Source of the DNA: Bacteriovoracaceae bacterium
Lineage (GTDB): Bacteria; Bdellovibrionota; Bacteriovoracia; Bacteriovoracales; Bacteriovoracaceae
Assembly (NCBI GenBank): GCA_947450475.1
Contig: CANFVK010000003.1
Span: forward strand, 1-64,000
Length of the DNA: 64,000 nt
Direction: 5' to 3'
Made by a program: the position numbers and the translations under genes. This document shows, piece after piece, positions 8,571 to 16,960 of this stretch (its first letter is position 1; every line of letters starts with the position of its first letter). The notes beneath the pieces were generated by a model that made no database searches, was not told the origin of the DNA, and saw nothing but the letters and a program-made list of their open reading frames with translations.

Positions 8571-9022
8571 TATTTTAACGTTAAAATCTTATTATACTCT
8601 TTTTCCTTTACAGGGTTTATTGAAAGTCGACTACCTTTTTTAACCACAGGTAAATCCGAAAGTTCCTTGATGTTTTTCAAGGTCTGGAGAGAAATAATTT
8701 GGTCAAATTCCTCAACAAATTCGACTTCAACCATGAACCATCTAGGATTATCTAGCGTTGCTTTGGGGTCGTAATAATTGCTTTTTTTATCAAATTGAGT
8801 TGGGTCTGGATGTGAGGTTCTAGATATTTTAGCAAGCCCTGCGATGCCTGGATTGTCACAACTTGAATGATAAAATAAGATGAGATCACCAAGTTTCATA
8901 TTATCACGCATAAAATTTCTGGCCTGATAATTTCTAACCCCATCCCAGCCAGATTTATTTTTTGCTTTTAAATTTTTAATTGAAAAGACATCAGGCTCGC
9001 TTTTCATTAACCAAAAATTCAT
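8567..9022 (-). CDS. EVE domain protein
   Basis: This 151-residue cytoplasmic protein consists of one EVE domain (PUA-like fold, family of thymocyte nuclear protein 1). Typical signatures are the N-terminal NFWLMKSEPDVFS, WDGVRNYQARNFMRDNM, GDLILFYHS, PGIAGLAKI and WFMVEVEF. EVE domains bind modified bases in nucleic acids; the ligand here is unknown. AAAGGG precedes the start. The stop overlaps that of the convergent AgmX gene by four bases, and the next gene upstream on the same strand ends 12 bases away, suggesting a two-gene transcript. Confidence 0.92.
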   Translation of the reverse strand: MNFWLMKSEPDVFSIKNLKAKNKSGWDGVRNYQARNFMRDNMKLGDLILFYHSSCDNPGIAGLAKISRTSHPDPTQFDKKSNYYDPKATLDNPRWFMVEVEFVEEFDQIISLQTLKNIKELSDLPVVKKGSRLSINPVKEKEYNKILTLKY

Positions 9023-9033
9023 GATTTGACCCT

Positions 9034-9312
9034 TTAAATTAATCTCAGGAGGAGCATTGGGTCTCGGACTATTTTTTTTGACAATTTTTTTTCATTATCT
9101 TCATCAATCTTCTTTTTTTCTAAAATTTCTTTTTTCTTTTTTTTAGCTTTTGCTTCTGCTTCGGCCTGATCTTCAAACATTTCCATGTCGATGTTTTTAT
9201 TTTCTGTTGAGGTAACCATTGATTGATCAATGTTTGTACTGACCCCTTTGTTACTAAGGCGTGTCTGGGTTAACTGAGATTTTAACATATCTAATTTATT
9301 ATCGATAATCAT
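9034..9312 (-). CDS. small lysine-rich coiled-coil protein
   Basis: A 92-residue protein without signal peptide or membrane segment. Residues about 48-80 are an uninterrupted run of Glu, Ala and Lys (EAEAKAKKKKKEILEKKKID) predicted to be a charged helix or coiled coil. I recognise no family. It lies 12 bases upstream of the EVE gene in the same direction and ends with a plain LLLRLI tail. It is real rather than a shadow because nothing else codes here and codon use fits its neighbours, but its function is unknown. Confidence 0.5.
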   Translation of the reverse strand: MIIDNKLDMLKSQLTQTRLSNKGVSTNIDQSMVTSTENKNIDMEMFEDQAEAEAKAKKKKKEILEKKKIDEDNEKKLSKKIVRDPMLLLRLI

Positions 9313-9428
9313 GATAGGTTATTATAGATCTGATTGTATGAGACTCTGAAGAAATTTAATACTTCAATTGAGTTAACTATTTAGATAAAACCCGAGAAGA
9401 TGTTTTGTAAAATTCTTCAATAAATATT

Positions 9429-9444
9429 GCCAATTTTTATTGGC
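9429..9444 (-). terminator. possible hairpin terminator after the HNH gene
   Basis: GCCAAT at 9429-9434 pairs with ATTGGC at 9439-9444 around a four-base loop, six bases beyond the stop of the HNH gene. The T-tract after it in the minus direction is poor (AATATTTATT), so it is only a weak terminator candidate. The rest of the 9313-9449 gap shows no gene. Confidence 0.35.
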
Positions 9445-9449
9445 GTTAG

Positions 9450-9962
9450 TTAAGAAGCTAGTTTTTCTGGGAAAAAATTCCACCATTCTATGGGATCATT
9501 ATCTAAAAGCCTTAAGCATAGTTCTGGTGACCATCGGGGTTTACGTGGAGGTCTTAAAAGTTTCATATTGACTTCTTGGAGTGATTTAGAACCTTTTTTG
9601 GTATTGCATGTCTTGCAACAAGTAACTACGTTATCCCAGTTGGTTTTACCATCTTGAGACACAGGTAAAACGTGATCAAAAGTAAGTTCAGTTGAAGGTA
9701 ATTTGATTGAGCAATATTGACATTGAAAATTGTCTCTATAAAAAACATTCATTCTGGTGAATTTTACATTTCTTGAAAGCTTATGAGTCTGAAAAAGCCT
9801 GAGTATCCTTGGAAGCTTGTAGCTGGTGGAAACCGTTCGAACAAGCTTATTTTCATATTCGTCAACCACCTCTGCTCGGTGAGATAAATACAAAATCATC
9901 GCCTTTTGCCAGGTGATTATTTTAACCGGAAAATAGTTGCAGTCTAATAGCAACGTCCTCAT
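9450..9962 (-). CDS. HNH endonuclease family protein (zinc type)
   Basis: This 170-residue cytoplasmic HNH protein is of the type widespread in bacteria (cyanobacterial/deltaproteobacterial HNH with an N-terminal LLLDCNYFPVKIITWQKA segment). Zinc ligands are C81-x2-C84 and C116-x2-C119; the HNH core is F95-D96-H97-V-LP through DNVVTCC, with N111 in the middle. It differs from the secreted HNH protein near position 0.8 kb in carrying the Cys4 zinc finger and lacking a signal peptide. The physiological target is unknown; related proteins occur singly near housekeeping genes. No strong ribosome site is visible before the ATG. Confidence 0.85.
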   Translation of the reverse strand: MRTLLLDCNYFPVKIITWQKAMILYLSHRAEVVDEYENKLVRTVSTSYKLPRILRLFQTHKLSRNVKFTRMNVFYRDNFQCQYCSIKLPSTELTFDHVLPVSQDGKTNWDNVVTCCKTCNTKKGSKSLQEVNMKLLRPPRKPRWSPELCLRLLDNDPIEWWNFFPEKLAS

Positions 9963-10074
9963 TAAATAATATTATAGCATACTTTTTAATAAGTTCTTAA
10001 TAGGTGATTCTCGACCTGTTTTAGGATTAATCTTGATCAATGTTGTCGGTTTGGTTCATTGAAGAGAGTTTAGA

Positions 10075-11220
10075 CTAGAAAATTTTTAAAAATCTCTTTT
10101 CAATTTTTAATTGGTAGTTGAAGTCTTTAAATTTGGTTTTTTTGAAGATTTTATCTCCCATTAATTTTTCTAGCTGAAATAACTCATCAGGCGTAAATAG
10201 GGTAATGGCTTCTCCTTGATTTAAATGTCGTGCAGTTCTGCCAATTCTATGAATATAGGACTCATAGCTTTCTGGAGGATTATAATTTATAACATGTGTA
10301 ACGTGAGGTATATCAATCCCTCGTGAAGCTATGTCAGTTGCAATCAAAAGCATCGCATTTTTTGATTTAATTGCTTCTAGTGATTTTTTCCTTTGATGAG
10401 TTGTCATATCTCCAATGAGTACTGAAGCTTGGTATCGATCTGCAAGAAGCTGCTCTCCTAGATTTTTAGCTTCATCTTTAGTTCTCGTAAAAATCAATGC
10501 CGATTTAATTTTTTTAAATTTAAGGATAAATCTTAAAAATGGATATTTAAGTTCAGGCGATATTGGACAAAATAATTCAGCGATAGATTCTTTAGGTCGT
10601 AGGTTATTAGATTCAATTAGATGATGTATTGGAAGAAAGGTGCTTACTAAATCTTTGACTTCCTGGCTAAAAGTTGCAGAAAAAAGATGTAACTGTTTAC
10701 GACCTTTTGTTTTTTCTAATGCAATATTTATGTCAGGAAGAAAACCCATATCCATTAGTTGATCTGCTTCGTCTAAAACAACGGTCTCAATTCCACTCAG
10801 GTTTATTGTCTCTTTCTCAATGTGATCTTTGAGCCTGCCTGGGCAAGCTACGACAATGTGTACGCCTTTTTCTAAAACTTTTGATTGTTCTTGAAAACTA
10901 ACTCCACCATACAACGACATACTTATCAAGCTAGTGTGACGTGCAAAACGTTTGAAAACTTTTAGAATTTGATCACTCAGTTCTTTCGTGGGGGTTATTA
11001 TTAAAACCCGAGTAGGCCTTTTAGAAGTTAAAATAATTTGAGTTAATATTGGTAAAACAAACGACAGCGTTTTACCGCTTCCGGTTTCTGAAATGCCTAT
11101 AATATTTTCGCCCGAAAGAATTTTAGGAATAACCAACTTTTGAATGTCAGTAAAATCTATGATGTTTTTTTCTTCATCAATTGATTTGAGGATACTTGGT
11201 GCAAGTAATTTTTTAATCAT
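10075..11220 (-). CDS. DEAD-box ATP-dependent RNA helicase, RhlE-like
   Basis: This is a 381-residue RNA helicase comprising only the two RecA domains plus a short basic tail. All motifs are present: the Q-motif region (FTDIQKLVIPKIL), Walker A SETGSGKT, PTKEL, GG, DEAD (VLDEADQLMDMGF), SAT (LFSATF), TDIASRGIDIPHV and HRIGRTAR. It remodels RNA, likely in ribosome assembly or mRNA decay. It begins one base from the stop of the rlmK-like gene upstream on the same strand, so it is in the run with prfC, yecM and rlmK. The lack of a long C-terminal extension fits the short RhlE/SrmB type; the exact subgroup is uncertain. Confidence 0.92.
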   Translation of the reverse strand: MIKKLLAPSILKSIDEEKNIIDFTDIQKLVIPKILSGENIIGISETGSGKTLSFVLPILTQIILTSKRPTRVLIITPTKELSDQILKVFKRFARHTSLISMSLYGGVSFQEQSKVLEKGVHIVVACPGRLKDHIEKETINLSGIETVVLDEADQLMDMGFLPDINIALEKTKGRKQLHLFSATFSQEVKDLVSTFLPIHHLIESNNLRPKESIAELFCPISPELKYPFLRFILKFKKIKSALIFTRTKDEAKNLGEQLLADRYQASVLIGDMTTHQRKKSLEAIKSKNAMLLIATDIASRGIDIPHVTHVINYNPPESYESYIHRIGRTARHLNQGEAITLFTPDELFQLEKLMGDKIFKKTKFKDFNYQLKIEKRFLKIF

Positions 11221-12168
11221 CTATATTTTCTTTGTAATTTTAAAGCAGTGATGAATTTTATTATCTCGAAAATCTATTGGGATTGTCTTATCTGTAATAT
11301 CAATAACATTTGCTATAGAGACAATCTCATTAGAAAGTTTAAATTTTCTTTTGTTGTTTGAGAAATACAAAACACCACTTGGATTAAGTAAGCGTAGGCA
11401 GTTTTCTACAAGAAAAACATGGTCTTTTTCAATTTCAAAATCTTCACTCATTTTTTTTGAATTTGAAAAAGTTGGGGGGTCTAGAAAAATAATATCAAAT
11501 TTATTTTGAGCCGTTTTCAAGTAGTCAATGGCACTGACTGTTATGAAGTTATGATCTTTGAGAGAGAGTTGATTAAGTTCGAAGTTTCTTTTTGCCCATT
11601 CTTGATATGTTGTCGAAAGATCAACGCTAGTGACATGTTTGGCTTGTCCTAGTGCCGCTGATACACTTACTGAGCCTGTATATGAAAATAAATTTAGAAC
11701 TTTTTTGTCTTTTGAATCTTTCAAAATAACTTGTCTCATAGGGCGATGATCTAGAAATAGACCTGTGTCTAGGTAATCATGTAAGTTAACTAAGAATTGT
11801 GCGCCGTATTCTCTGATTGAAAAAAATTCTCCTTTTTCATCAATCTTTTCGTACTGAGTACTTCCTTTTTGCTTAAATCGAGTCTTTATAATAATTTTTT
11901 CTTCTGGAATTTTTATAATGTTTTTGACTGCGCTTATAATGTACTCGAAATGATTGAATTTATCTGCATCAATTTCATCGTCACGTCTTTCAAATATGAG
12001 TGCGTAATCTTTGTATAAATCTACAATGAAAGGAAATTCAGGAATATCTCTTTCATAGACACGAAAGGCTTCAATTCCTTCTTTTTTCGCCCATTTTTGG
12101 CGATGCTTGTAATTTTTCTCTATTCTATTTTGTATTGTTTTTTGATCGGCCATATTTAATTTCTTCAT
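11221..12168 (-). CDS. rlmK: stand-alone RlmK-type 23S rRNA methyltransferase
   Basis: This 315-residue enzyme corresponds to the C-terminal half of E. coli RlmKL, the part that makes m7G2069 in 23S rRNA. The order of motifs agrees: NRIEKNYKHRQKWAKKEGIEA, DLYKDYALIFER, YLDTGLFLDHRPMRQ, LNLFSYTGSVSVSAA (SAM motif I), SVDLSTTYQEWAKRNFELN, FLDPPTFSNSKKM (catalytic DPPTFSNSK) and LYFSNNKRKFKL. The RlmL half (THUMP plus m2G2445 methyltransferase) is absent here and may be encoded elsewhere. The start overlaps the end of the yecM gene; ATG 12168 or an ATG five codons later (12153) are both possible. Family assignment is strong; the exact target base is inferred from the family. Confidence 0.9.
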   Translation of the reverse strand: MKKLNMADQKTIQNRIEKNYKHRQKWAKKEGIEAFRVYERDIPEFPFIVDLYKDYALIFERRDDEIDADKFNHFEYIISAVKNIIKIPEEKIIIKTRFKQKGSTQYEKIDEKGEFFSIREYGAQFLVNLHDYLDTGLFLDHRPMRQVILKDSKDKKVLNLFSYTGSVSVSAALGQAKHVTSVDLSTTYQEWAKRNFELNQLSLKDHNFITVSAIDYLKTAQNKFDIIFLDPPTFSNSKKMSEDFEIEKDHVFLVENCLRLLNPSGVLYFSNNKRKFKLSNEIVSIANVIDITDKTIPIDFRDNKIHHCFKITKKI

Positions 12169-12658
12169 TTATAACATCTTCTAAGCTTTGATTGTGAAAG
12201 CGTATACAGTAATCGCCAAGCTTTAGGGTTATGTCGGCATTTGTTTTTTTATGTATTCCATAAATTTCAAAGGCGTATTGTGGATATTTTTTTACTATCT
12301 CATGAAGTGGAATTTTAGTTACAAATTCGGCATGCTCGAAACCACTTCTATATTGATTGCCATTTTTAGGGGCAGGTAATTCGATAATGTTAATTGTTCT
12401 TTCTCTAAAAAGAATCGGTTCAAAAAGCTTGAAAGTTGAAATTTTTCTTCCACTCACCAATGACTCTGCGAGAAGATCTCCAAAAAGTGAAAGCTCATTT
12501 TTTTTTGAAATATATTGTTCTAAACTCTCAACCCTGTAGCAAATATGATCGAGTTCATAGGCATCTAATGAGAGCTCTATACTGCTAAGCCTACTAAACA
12601 ATTCTTCAAGAAAGTCAATTGGATTGCCAAAATGTTCATTTAATAATTTCTTGGTCAT
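12125..12658 (-). CDS. yecM: YecM-like VOC-fold protein
   Basis: This 177-residue cytoplasmic protein is similar along its length to E. coli YecM: LDAYELDHICYRVESLEQYISK, GDLLAESLVSGRKISTFKL, INIIELPAPKNGNQYRSGFEHAEFV and IRFHNQSLEDVINEE. The fold is the vicinal-oxygen-chelate (glyoxalase-like) fold with possible metal ligands in DHICYR, IELP and FEHAEF. YecM has no established reaction. The gene overlaps prfC by four bases and rlmK by about 40, which places it between a release factor and an rRNA methylase and hints at a translation-linked role (inference). Confidence 0.85.
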   Translation of the reverse strand: MTKKLLNEHFGNPIDFLEELFSRLSSIELSLDAYELDHICYRVESLEQYISKKNELSLFGDLLAESLVSGRKISTFKLFEPILFRERTINIIELPAPKNGNQYRSGFEHAEFVTKIPLHEIVKKYPQYAFEIYGIHKKTNADITLKLGDYCIRFHNQSLEDVINEEIKYGRSKNNTK

Positions 12659-14265
12659 TTATAATCCGAATTTTTATAAAAAATGACAGTCGGATTTTTT
12701 TCCATGACAAGTTTCAGATCCCACTCAGATCTAACAGAAAAACAAATTCTTTTTTTATGGTCATATACAATATTGGAACTGTTCGAAGCAATAAATTTTT
12801 CCTGATCCTTTTCATTTTCAAATTTAAGCCATCTAATGCCTACAAAAGAATAGCCTTCGTAATCCGCATTGACGTTGTATTCATCCTCGAGTCGGTATTT
12901 GACAACCTCAAATTGTAGTGCTCCGACCGCACCTAGAATTTTTTCAGCAGTGCTATGCCTAGTAAAAAGTTGAACGGTTCCTTCTTCGGAGAGTTGCTGT
13001 AAACCCTTTTCAAGTTGTTTGGCTTTCATCGGATCTTTTAAGATAACTTTATTAAAAATTTCTGGTGCAAAATTTGGTATTCCTGTAAATTGTAATTTAG
13101 ATTTTTCAGTAAATGTATCACCGATTTGAAATTTGCCATTATCATGAAGTCCAATAATATCTCCCGGAAGTGCCTCCTCGGTTATTTCTCTATCTTGCGC
13201 CTGAAACATTAAGGGGGTGGCTATTTTTAGTTCTTTATCGCTTCTTACATGATAAATTTTTTGATTTCTTTGAAACTTTCCTGAGCAAACTCTTAAAAAG
13301 GCAATTCTATCCCTGTGCTTTTTATCCATATTGGCCTGGATTTTAAATATAAAACCAGTAAATTCTTCATTGGTATTTGGTTCAACCATTTTAGTTTTAG
13401 ATAGAGAATCAAATGGTGACAATAGTACTTCTCTTGCTTTTGGACCTGGAGCATTCAATGCGACCATGTCTAAAGTTTCTTTAACTCCAAAGTTATTAAG
13501 AGCAGAACCAAAAAAAACAGGTGTTTGAATTCCAGCTAAAAATTCTTCATGACTAAAATCACTAATGAGTTCAGAAACCATTTCTAATTCTTCTTTTAAA
13601 GTATCAAGTAAATTTCTGCCAATGAAGCTGACAACTTCATTTGAGTCTATATTGCTAGCATCAATGATGATTGGATTAAAAGGATCTGTTGCATTTTTAA
13701 AACTCATTATTTTCTGAGTTCTTAGATCATAAACTCCCTTAAAGTCCACTCCTGAGCCAATTGGCCACGTCATGGGTACGCATTGGATATTTAATATTTT
13801 CTCGACATTTTCTAATAAAGCAAATGGGTCCATTGCTTCTCGATCATATTTATTCATAAATGTAACGATTGGAGTATCGCGCATTCTACAAACTTCCATA
13901 AGCTTTATAGTTTGAGCTTCAACTCCTTTGGCCGAATCTATCATCATGAGAACAGATTCCACTGCAGTAAGTGTTCGATAGGTATCTTCTGAGAAATCTT
14001 TATGTCCAGGAGTATCAAGTAAATGCATGGCGCGATTTGAGTAGGGGAAACTCATAACAGATGAGCTAATTGATATACCTCGCTCTTTTTCTAACTCCAT
14101 CCAATCTGATTTGGCGTAATTTCCATCCTTGGCCTTAACCTTGCCTACATCACGTATGACCTGTCCAAACCACAACAGTTTTTCGGTCATGGTCGTTTTC
14201 CCAGCATCTGGGTGAGAGATGATGGCAAATGTGCATCTCTGAGCATTTTGGGCAGATACGAGCAT
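12655..14265 (-). CDS. prfC: peptide chain release factor 3 (GTPase)
   Basis: RF3 is the GTPase that recycles RF1/RF2 from the ribosome after peptide release. At 536 residues it is close to the E. coli protein (529). GTPase motifs: G1 HPDAGKTTMTEKLL, G2 region with KERGISISSSVMSF, G3 DTPGHKDFSEDTYRTL, and G4 NKYDREA. The downstream RF3-specific part includes GALQFEVVKYRLEDEYNV. It is the first gene of a minus-strand run prfC-yecM-rlmK-helicase with overlapping ends. The upstream 14266-14442 gap carries a short hairpin (14342-14355) of unknown meaning. Confidence 0.95.
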   Translation of the reverse strand: MLVSAQNAQRCTFAIISHPDAGKTTMTEKLLWFGQVIRDVGKVKAKDGNYAKSDWMELEKERGISISSSVMSFPYSNRAMHLLDTPGHKDFSEDTYRTLTAVESVLMMIDSAKGVEAQTIKLMEVCRMRDTPIVTFMNKYDREAMDPFALLENVEKILNIQCVPMTWPIGSGVDFKGVYDLRTQKIMSFKNATDPFNPIIIDASNIDSNEVVSFIGRNLLDTLKEELEMVSELISDFSHEEFLAGIQTPVFFGSALNNFGVKETLDMVALNAPGPKAREVLLSPFDSLSKTKMVEPNTNEEFTGFIFKIQANMDKKHRDRIAFLRVCSGKFQRNQKIYHVRSDKELKIATPLMFQAQDREITEEALPGDIIGLHDNGKFQIGDTFTEKSKLQFTGIPNFAPEIFNKVILKDPMKAKQLEKGLQQLSEEGTVQLFTRHSTAEKILGAVGALQFEVVKYRLEDEYNVNADYEGYSFVGIRWLKFENEKDQEKFIASNSSNIVYDHKKRICFSVRSEWDLKLVMEKNPTVIFYKNSDYK

Positions 14266-14341
14266 AGTAAATTTTCCTGATTCTTTTTGGATAAGTTACT
14301 AATTATTTATCATACAAAGCATCAGTTGACAGCAATTTTTT

Positions 14342-14355
14342 CCGGTCTGAACCGG
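14342..14355. other. small GC-rich hairpin in the prfC upstream region
   Basis: CCGGT at 14342-14346 pairs with ACCGG at 14351-14355 around a CTGA loop, in the gap between the divergent prfC and 5'-nucleotidase genes. It is preceded by six T on the plus strand, so read on the minus strand it is a short stem followed by A residues, not a terminator. It may be a regulator site; I cannot assign it. Confidence 0.3.
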
Positions 14356-14442
14356 TTGGTTTTGCGAAAGAGTGCATTAAATTAAATATGAATTTTGTTG
14401 ATCCGATTAAGCGTATCTAAGTCTAAAAAACGAGGTGCAGCT

Positions 14443-16020
14443 ATGAAGAATAAACCTTTAAAAATAATTCTATTCCTTGTCTTTTGCATATTTCCTCTAA
14501 GAGTTCTAAACGCCAAGCTTATTCAAATTCTTCACACAAATGATACTCATTCTTTTTTAAGTGGAAGTGATCATGAAGGATTAAAGGGGGGATCGGCTCG
14601 CTTAAAAGGTTTAATTGATTTTTATAAGAATAAAATGAAACTTGAGGGAGTAAACACCCTGGTTATGGATGCGGGAGATTTCTCTGAAGGGAATATGTAC
14701 TATATGGCAGGTAGTGGACGTAAATCTTTTGAAGTTCACAATGAAATTGGTTACGACGTTGGGGCATTAGGCAATCATGATTACCTAATGGGTTCAAAAG
14801 AACTAGACACCATTTTAGGCGAAGTCGATCTCAATTTCTCCATGGTTGCTGCCAATATATCAATGTCACCTGATTTTAAGAATATAAATGAAAAAATAAA
14901 ACCATATAAGGAGTTAAGCATTGATGGCTTCAAGATTGCAGTCTTAGGGTTAACTACAAATGAGATATTTTATAAATGGAGGCTTGAGGGTGGATCCATT
15001 TTGAATCCCTTTCGAACGGCTCAGCATTATGAAGATATCTTAAAAAAGAGAAATAATGATTATATCATAGCCCTTACTCATATTGGTGTACTTAATGATA
15101 TTAAATTAGCTGAAAAAACTAGTAATATTGACCTAATTATTGGCGGTCATTCACATACGGCATTGTTTGAACCAAGTTATGGGACTAACAAAAATAAACA
15201 GAATGTACCAATTGTTCAAGCAGGCATGCATACAGAATTTTTAGGTAGATTAGTTGTCGATTTAGTCAAAGGAAAGCCTCTGAAAATTGTTAAATATGAA
15301 CTCGTACCAATCGTTCAAGTTGCAGAAGATAATAGAATTAAATCCATGGTTGAAAATGCTGACAATGAATTGGATATAGCTTATGGAAAAGATTGGCTAA
15401 ATGAAGTTATTGGATTCTCAGATTTGCAAGCTGATGATAAAGAAGGAGATCGAAAATGGGCCTATTTTATTACTGACACTCTTAGAGTTAAATCAGGTGC
15501 TGATGTGGCCATCCATACTCCATTCATGAACGGCGAAAATTTTCCTGTTGGTTCAATTACAAGAAGAGATTTATTCAATTCTATACCAAGAGTTTTTGAG
15601 TTAACTCAAAAATTTGGCTGGAATATTTATACGACAAAGATTAGAGGTATATGGTTGCGTTTAGTTTTTGAGGCACTTACTCATTTTGGTTCGCCTCTTA
15701 CTTTTTCAGGTATAACGATGGATTTTAATCGGACAGAGCATGGAATAAAAGTTAAGCATTTGCTAATAAACGGCAAGCCTATTAATCCATTTAAGTTTTA
15801 TTCTGTTGCCTTTACCGAGGGGATTGTTCGAGGTGCAGAGGGGATTAGTCCATATACATTAAATATCTTAAGAAGTCCTACAAATACCAAACATAAAATA
15901 TGGCAATCTCTTGAAGAGCAAGTTCGTGATACTGCAAGTGGGCTTGTTACGATTAAAAATATCAGTAACGATAATCATACAATTGTTATGCCGAACTTAG
16001 ATGCAAGCTTGCCAGATTAG
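14443..16020 (+). CDS. secreted metallophosphatase / 5'-nucleotidase (UshA family)
   Basis: This exported two-domain nucleotidase has 525 residues. A signal peptide covers residues 1 to about 24 (LKIILFLVFCIFPLRVLNA). The metallophosphatase domain shows all metal motifs: ILHTNDTHS, MDAGDFSEG, GALGNHDYLMG, ALTHIG and IIGGHSHT. The C-terminal 5'-nucleotidase domain runs from about residue 330 (GDRKWAYFITDTLRVKSGADVAIH through FSGITMDFN). It likely hydrolyses nucleotides outside the cytoplasm to nucleosides and phosphate, for uptake. ATG 14443 is preferred because GAGGTG precedes it and the signal peptide begins there; TTG 14395 would add 16 residues with no ribosome site. It is a single gene, convergent with the next. 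Confidence 0.88.
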   Translation: MKNKPLKIILFLVFCIFPLRVLNAKLIQILHTNDTHSFLSGSDHEGLKGGSARLKGLIDFYKNKMKLEGVNTLVMDAGDFSEGNMYYMAGSGRKSFEVHNEIGYDVGALGNHDYLMGSKELDTILGEVDLNFSMVAANISMSPDFKNINEKIKPYKELSIDGFKIAVLGLTTNEIFYKWRLEGGSILNPFRTAQHYEDILKKRNNDYIIALTHIGVLNDIKLAEKTSNIDLIIGGHSHTALFEPSYGTNKNKQNVPIVQAGMHTEFLGRLVVDLVKGKPLKIVKYELVPIVQVAEDNRIKSMVENADNELDIAYGKDWLNEVIGFSDLQADDKEGDRKWAYFITDTLRVKSGADVAIHTPFMNGENFPVGSITRRDLFNSIPRVFELTQKFGWNIYTTKIRGIWLRLVFEALTHFGSPLTFSGITMDFNRTEHGIKVKHLLINGKPINPFKFYSVAFTEGIVRGAEGISPYTLNILRSPTNTKHKIWQSLEEQVRDTASGLVTIKNISNDNHTIVMPNLDASLPD

Positions 16021-16892
16021 AAAGATTGCTTAGCTTCTCTAAGATCTTGTTGATATGCATTTTCGATTTGCTTAAGATTATTTTGTGTAGAAAAAAGTTC
16101 TTTGCCACAAAAAGCTTTTGCAACAGAGGAGAGCTTGCTCTCCTCTCTCGTGAACTCCAAATAAGGCACAAAATTACCATAATTTTTTAGAAAAAAACTT
16201 GTATCTCCAATTTGATAAGTATAATTCAAGCAAGCATTAGGATAATTACTGTCGAGATAGCCAATATTAAATCCATTTTTGTTTCGCTTTATATTTGTAA
16301 TTAGCCAAGCATGGGAGGTGATTCCTTTTATTTGAAGTTTTTCATATGCAATTTTTTTCATGATGTGAACATAGACAAATAATTGTTCCATCTTTTTGAC
16401 GAGTTCTTCGGAGCTGATGAAGCTACTTCCTCTAAGTCCATCGATCCATTTACCTAAAAAAACGCCATCATAAATTTGCCATTTGCTTAGCTCATTTTGA
16501 ATAAGTTGATGGTTTTCATTAGAAAAATCGTAAAAACTCTCATGGCCGGGAATGATAACCACTTCATTACCCAATCTGATCTTATTAATTAATATTTTAA
16601 TTTTATCACTGCTTAATTTAGGCAAATTAGGTTTAAAAATGGAAAGATAAAAAATATTGCGTTGAAAGCGAGAGTGCCACCAGCAAACCCCACCATTAAA
16701 AAGTCCACCGTCATTTTTAAAGGCCATAAGGTTTTGTGGATCTAATGAAAAATCTTGTATAATTTCTAGATCGATATCTCGATTACTATAGCGAGCACAA
16801 AATTCATTTTTATTACGCGGGATATTTTCTGCTAAAACAAAATTTATAAGAATTAAGTTTAAAAAATTAACAAAGAAAAATAATCTCATCAA
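16017..16892 (-). CDS. secreted papain-like protein, relative of the 1304-2437 lipoprotein
   Basis: A 291-residue exported protein (signal peptide about residues 1-21, FFFVNFLNLILINFVLAEN). It carries GGVC70WWH73SRFQRN, then TSH194AWLI and GYLD214SN216YPN. The order Cys...His...Asp-x-Asn-Tyr, and the CWxH and DxNY wording, match the lipoprotein at 1304-2437 (FC153WGH, YAH287TVLV, RD308NNYN). This suggests one papain-fold family with a thiol nucleophile in an exported context. No transglutaminase or NlpC/P60 domain is otherwise obvious. The two are only similar around the motifs, so they are distant. Its stop overlaps that of the nucleotidase gene (convergent). Function and substrate are unknown. 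Confidence 0.6.
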   Translation of the reverse strand: MMRLFFFVNFLNLILINFVLAENIPRNKNEFCARYSNRDIDLEIIQDFSLDPQNLMAFKNDGGLFNGGVCWWHSRFQRNIFYLSIFKPNLPKLSSDKIKILINKIRLGNEVVIIPGHESFYDFSNENHQLIQNELSKWQIYDGVFLGKWIDGLRGSSFISSEELVKKMEQLFVYVHIMKKIAYEKLQIKGITSHAWLITNIKRNKNGFNIGYLDSNYPNACLNYTYQIGDTSFFLKNYGNFVPYLEFTREESKLSSVAKAFCGKELFSTQNNLKQIENAYQQDLREAKQSF

Positions 16893-16960
16893 AAGATAAT
16901 AATAAAATTTAAATGAATGCGACCACTCAAATTATCTATCAGGAGTAATGCGCTCGGGTA

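Noticed and set aside
12619..12918. 99-codon plus-strand ORF
   Set aside because: Antisense to the end of prfC and the start of yecM; no ribosome site or family.
14326..14331. TTGACA promoter-like box
   Set aside because: No -10 element lies at a suitable distance; the hexamer alone is not a promoter.
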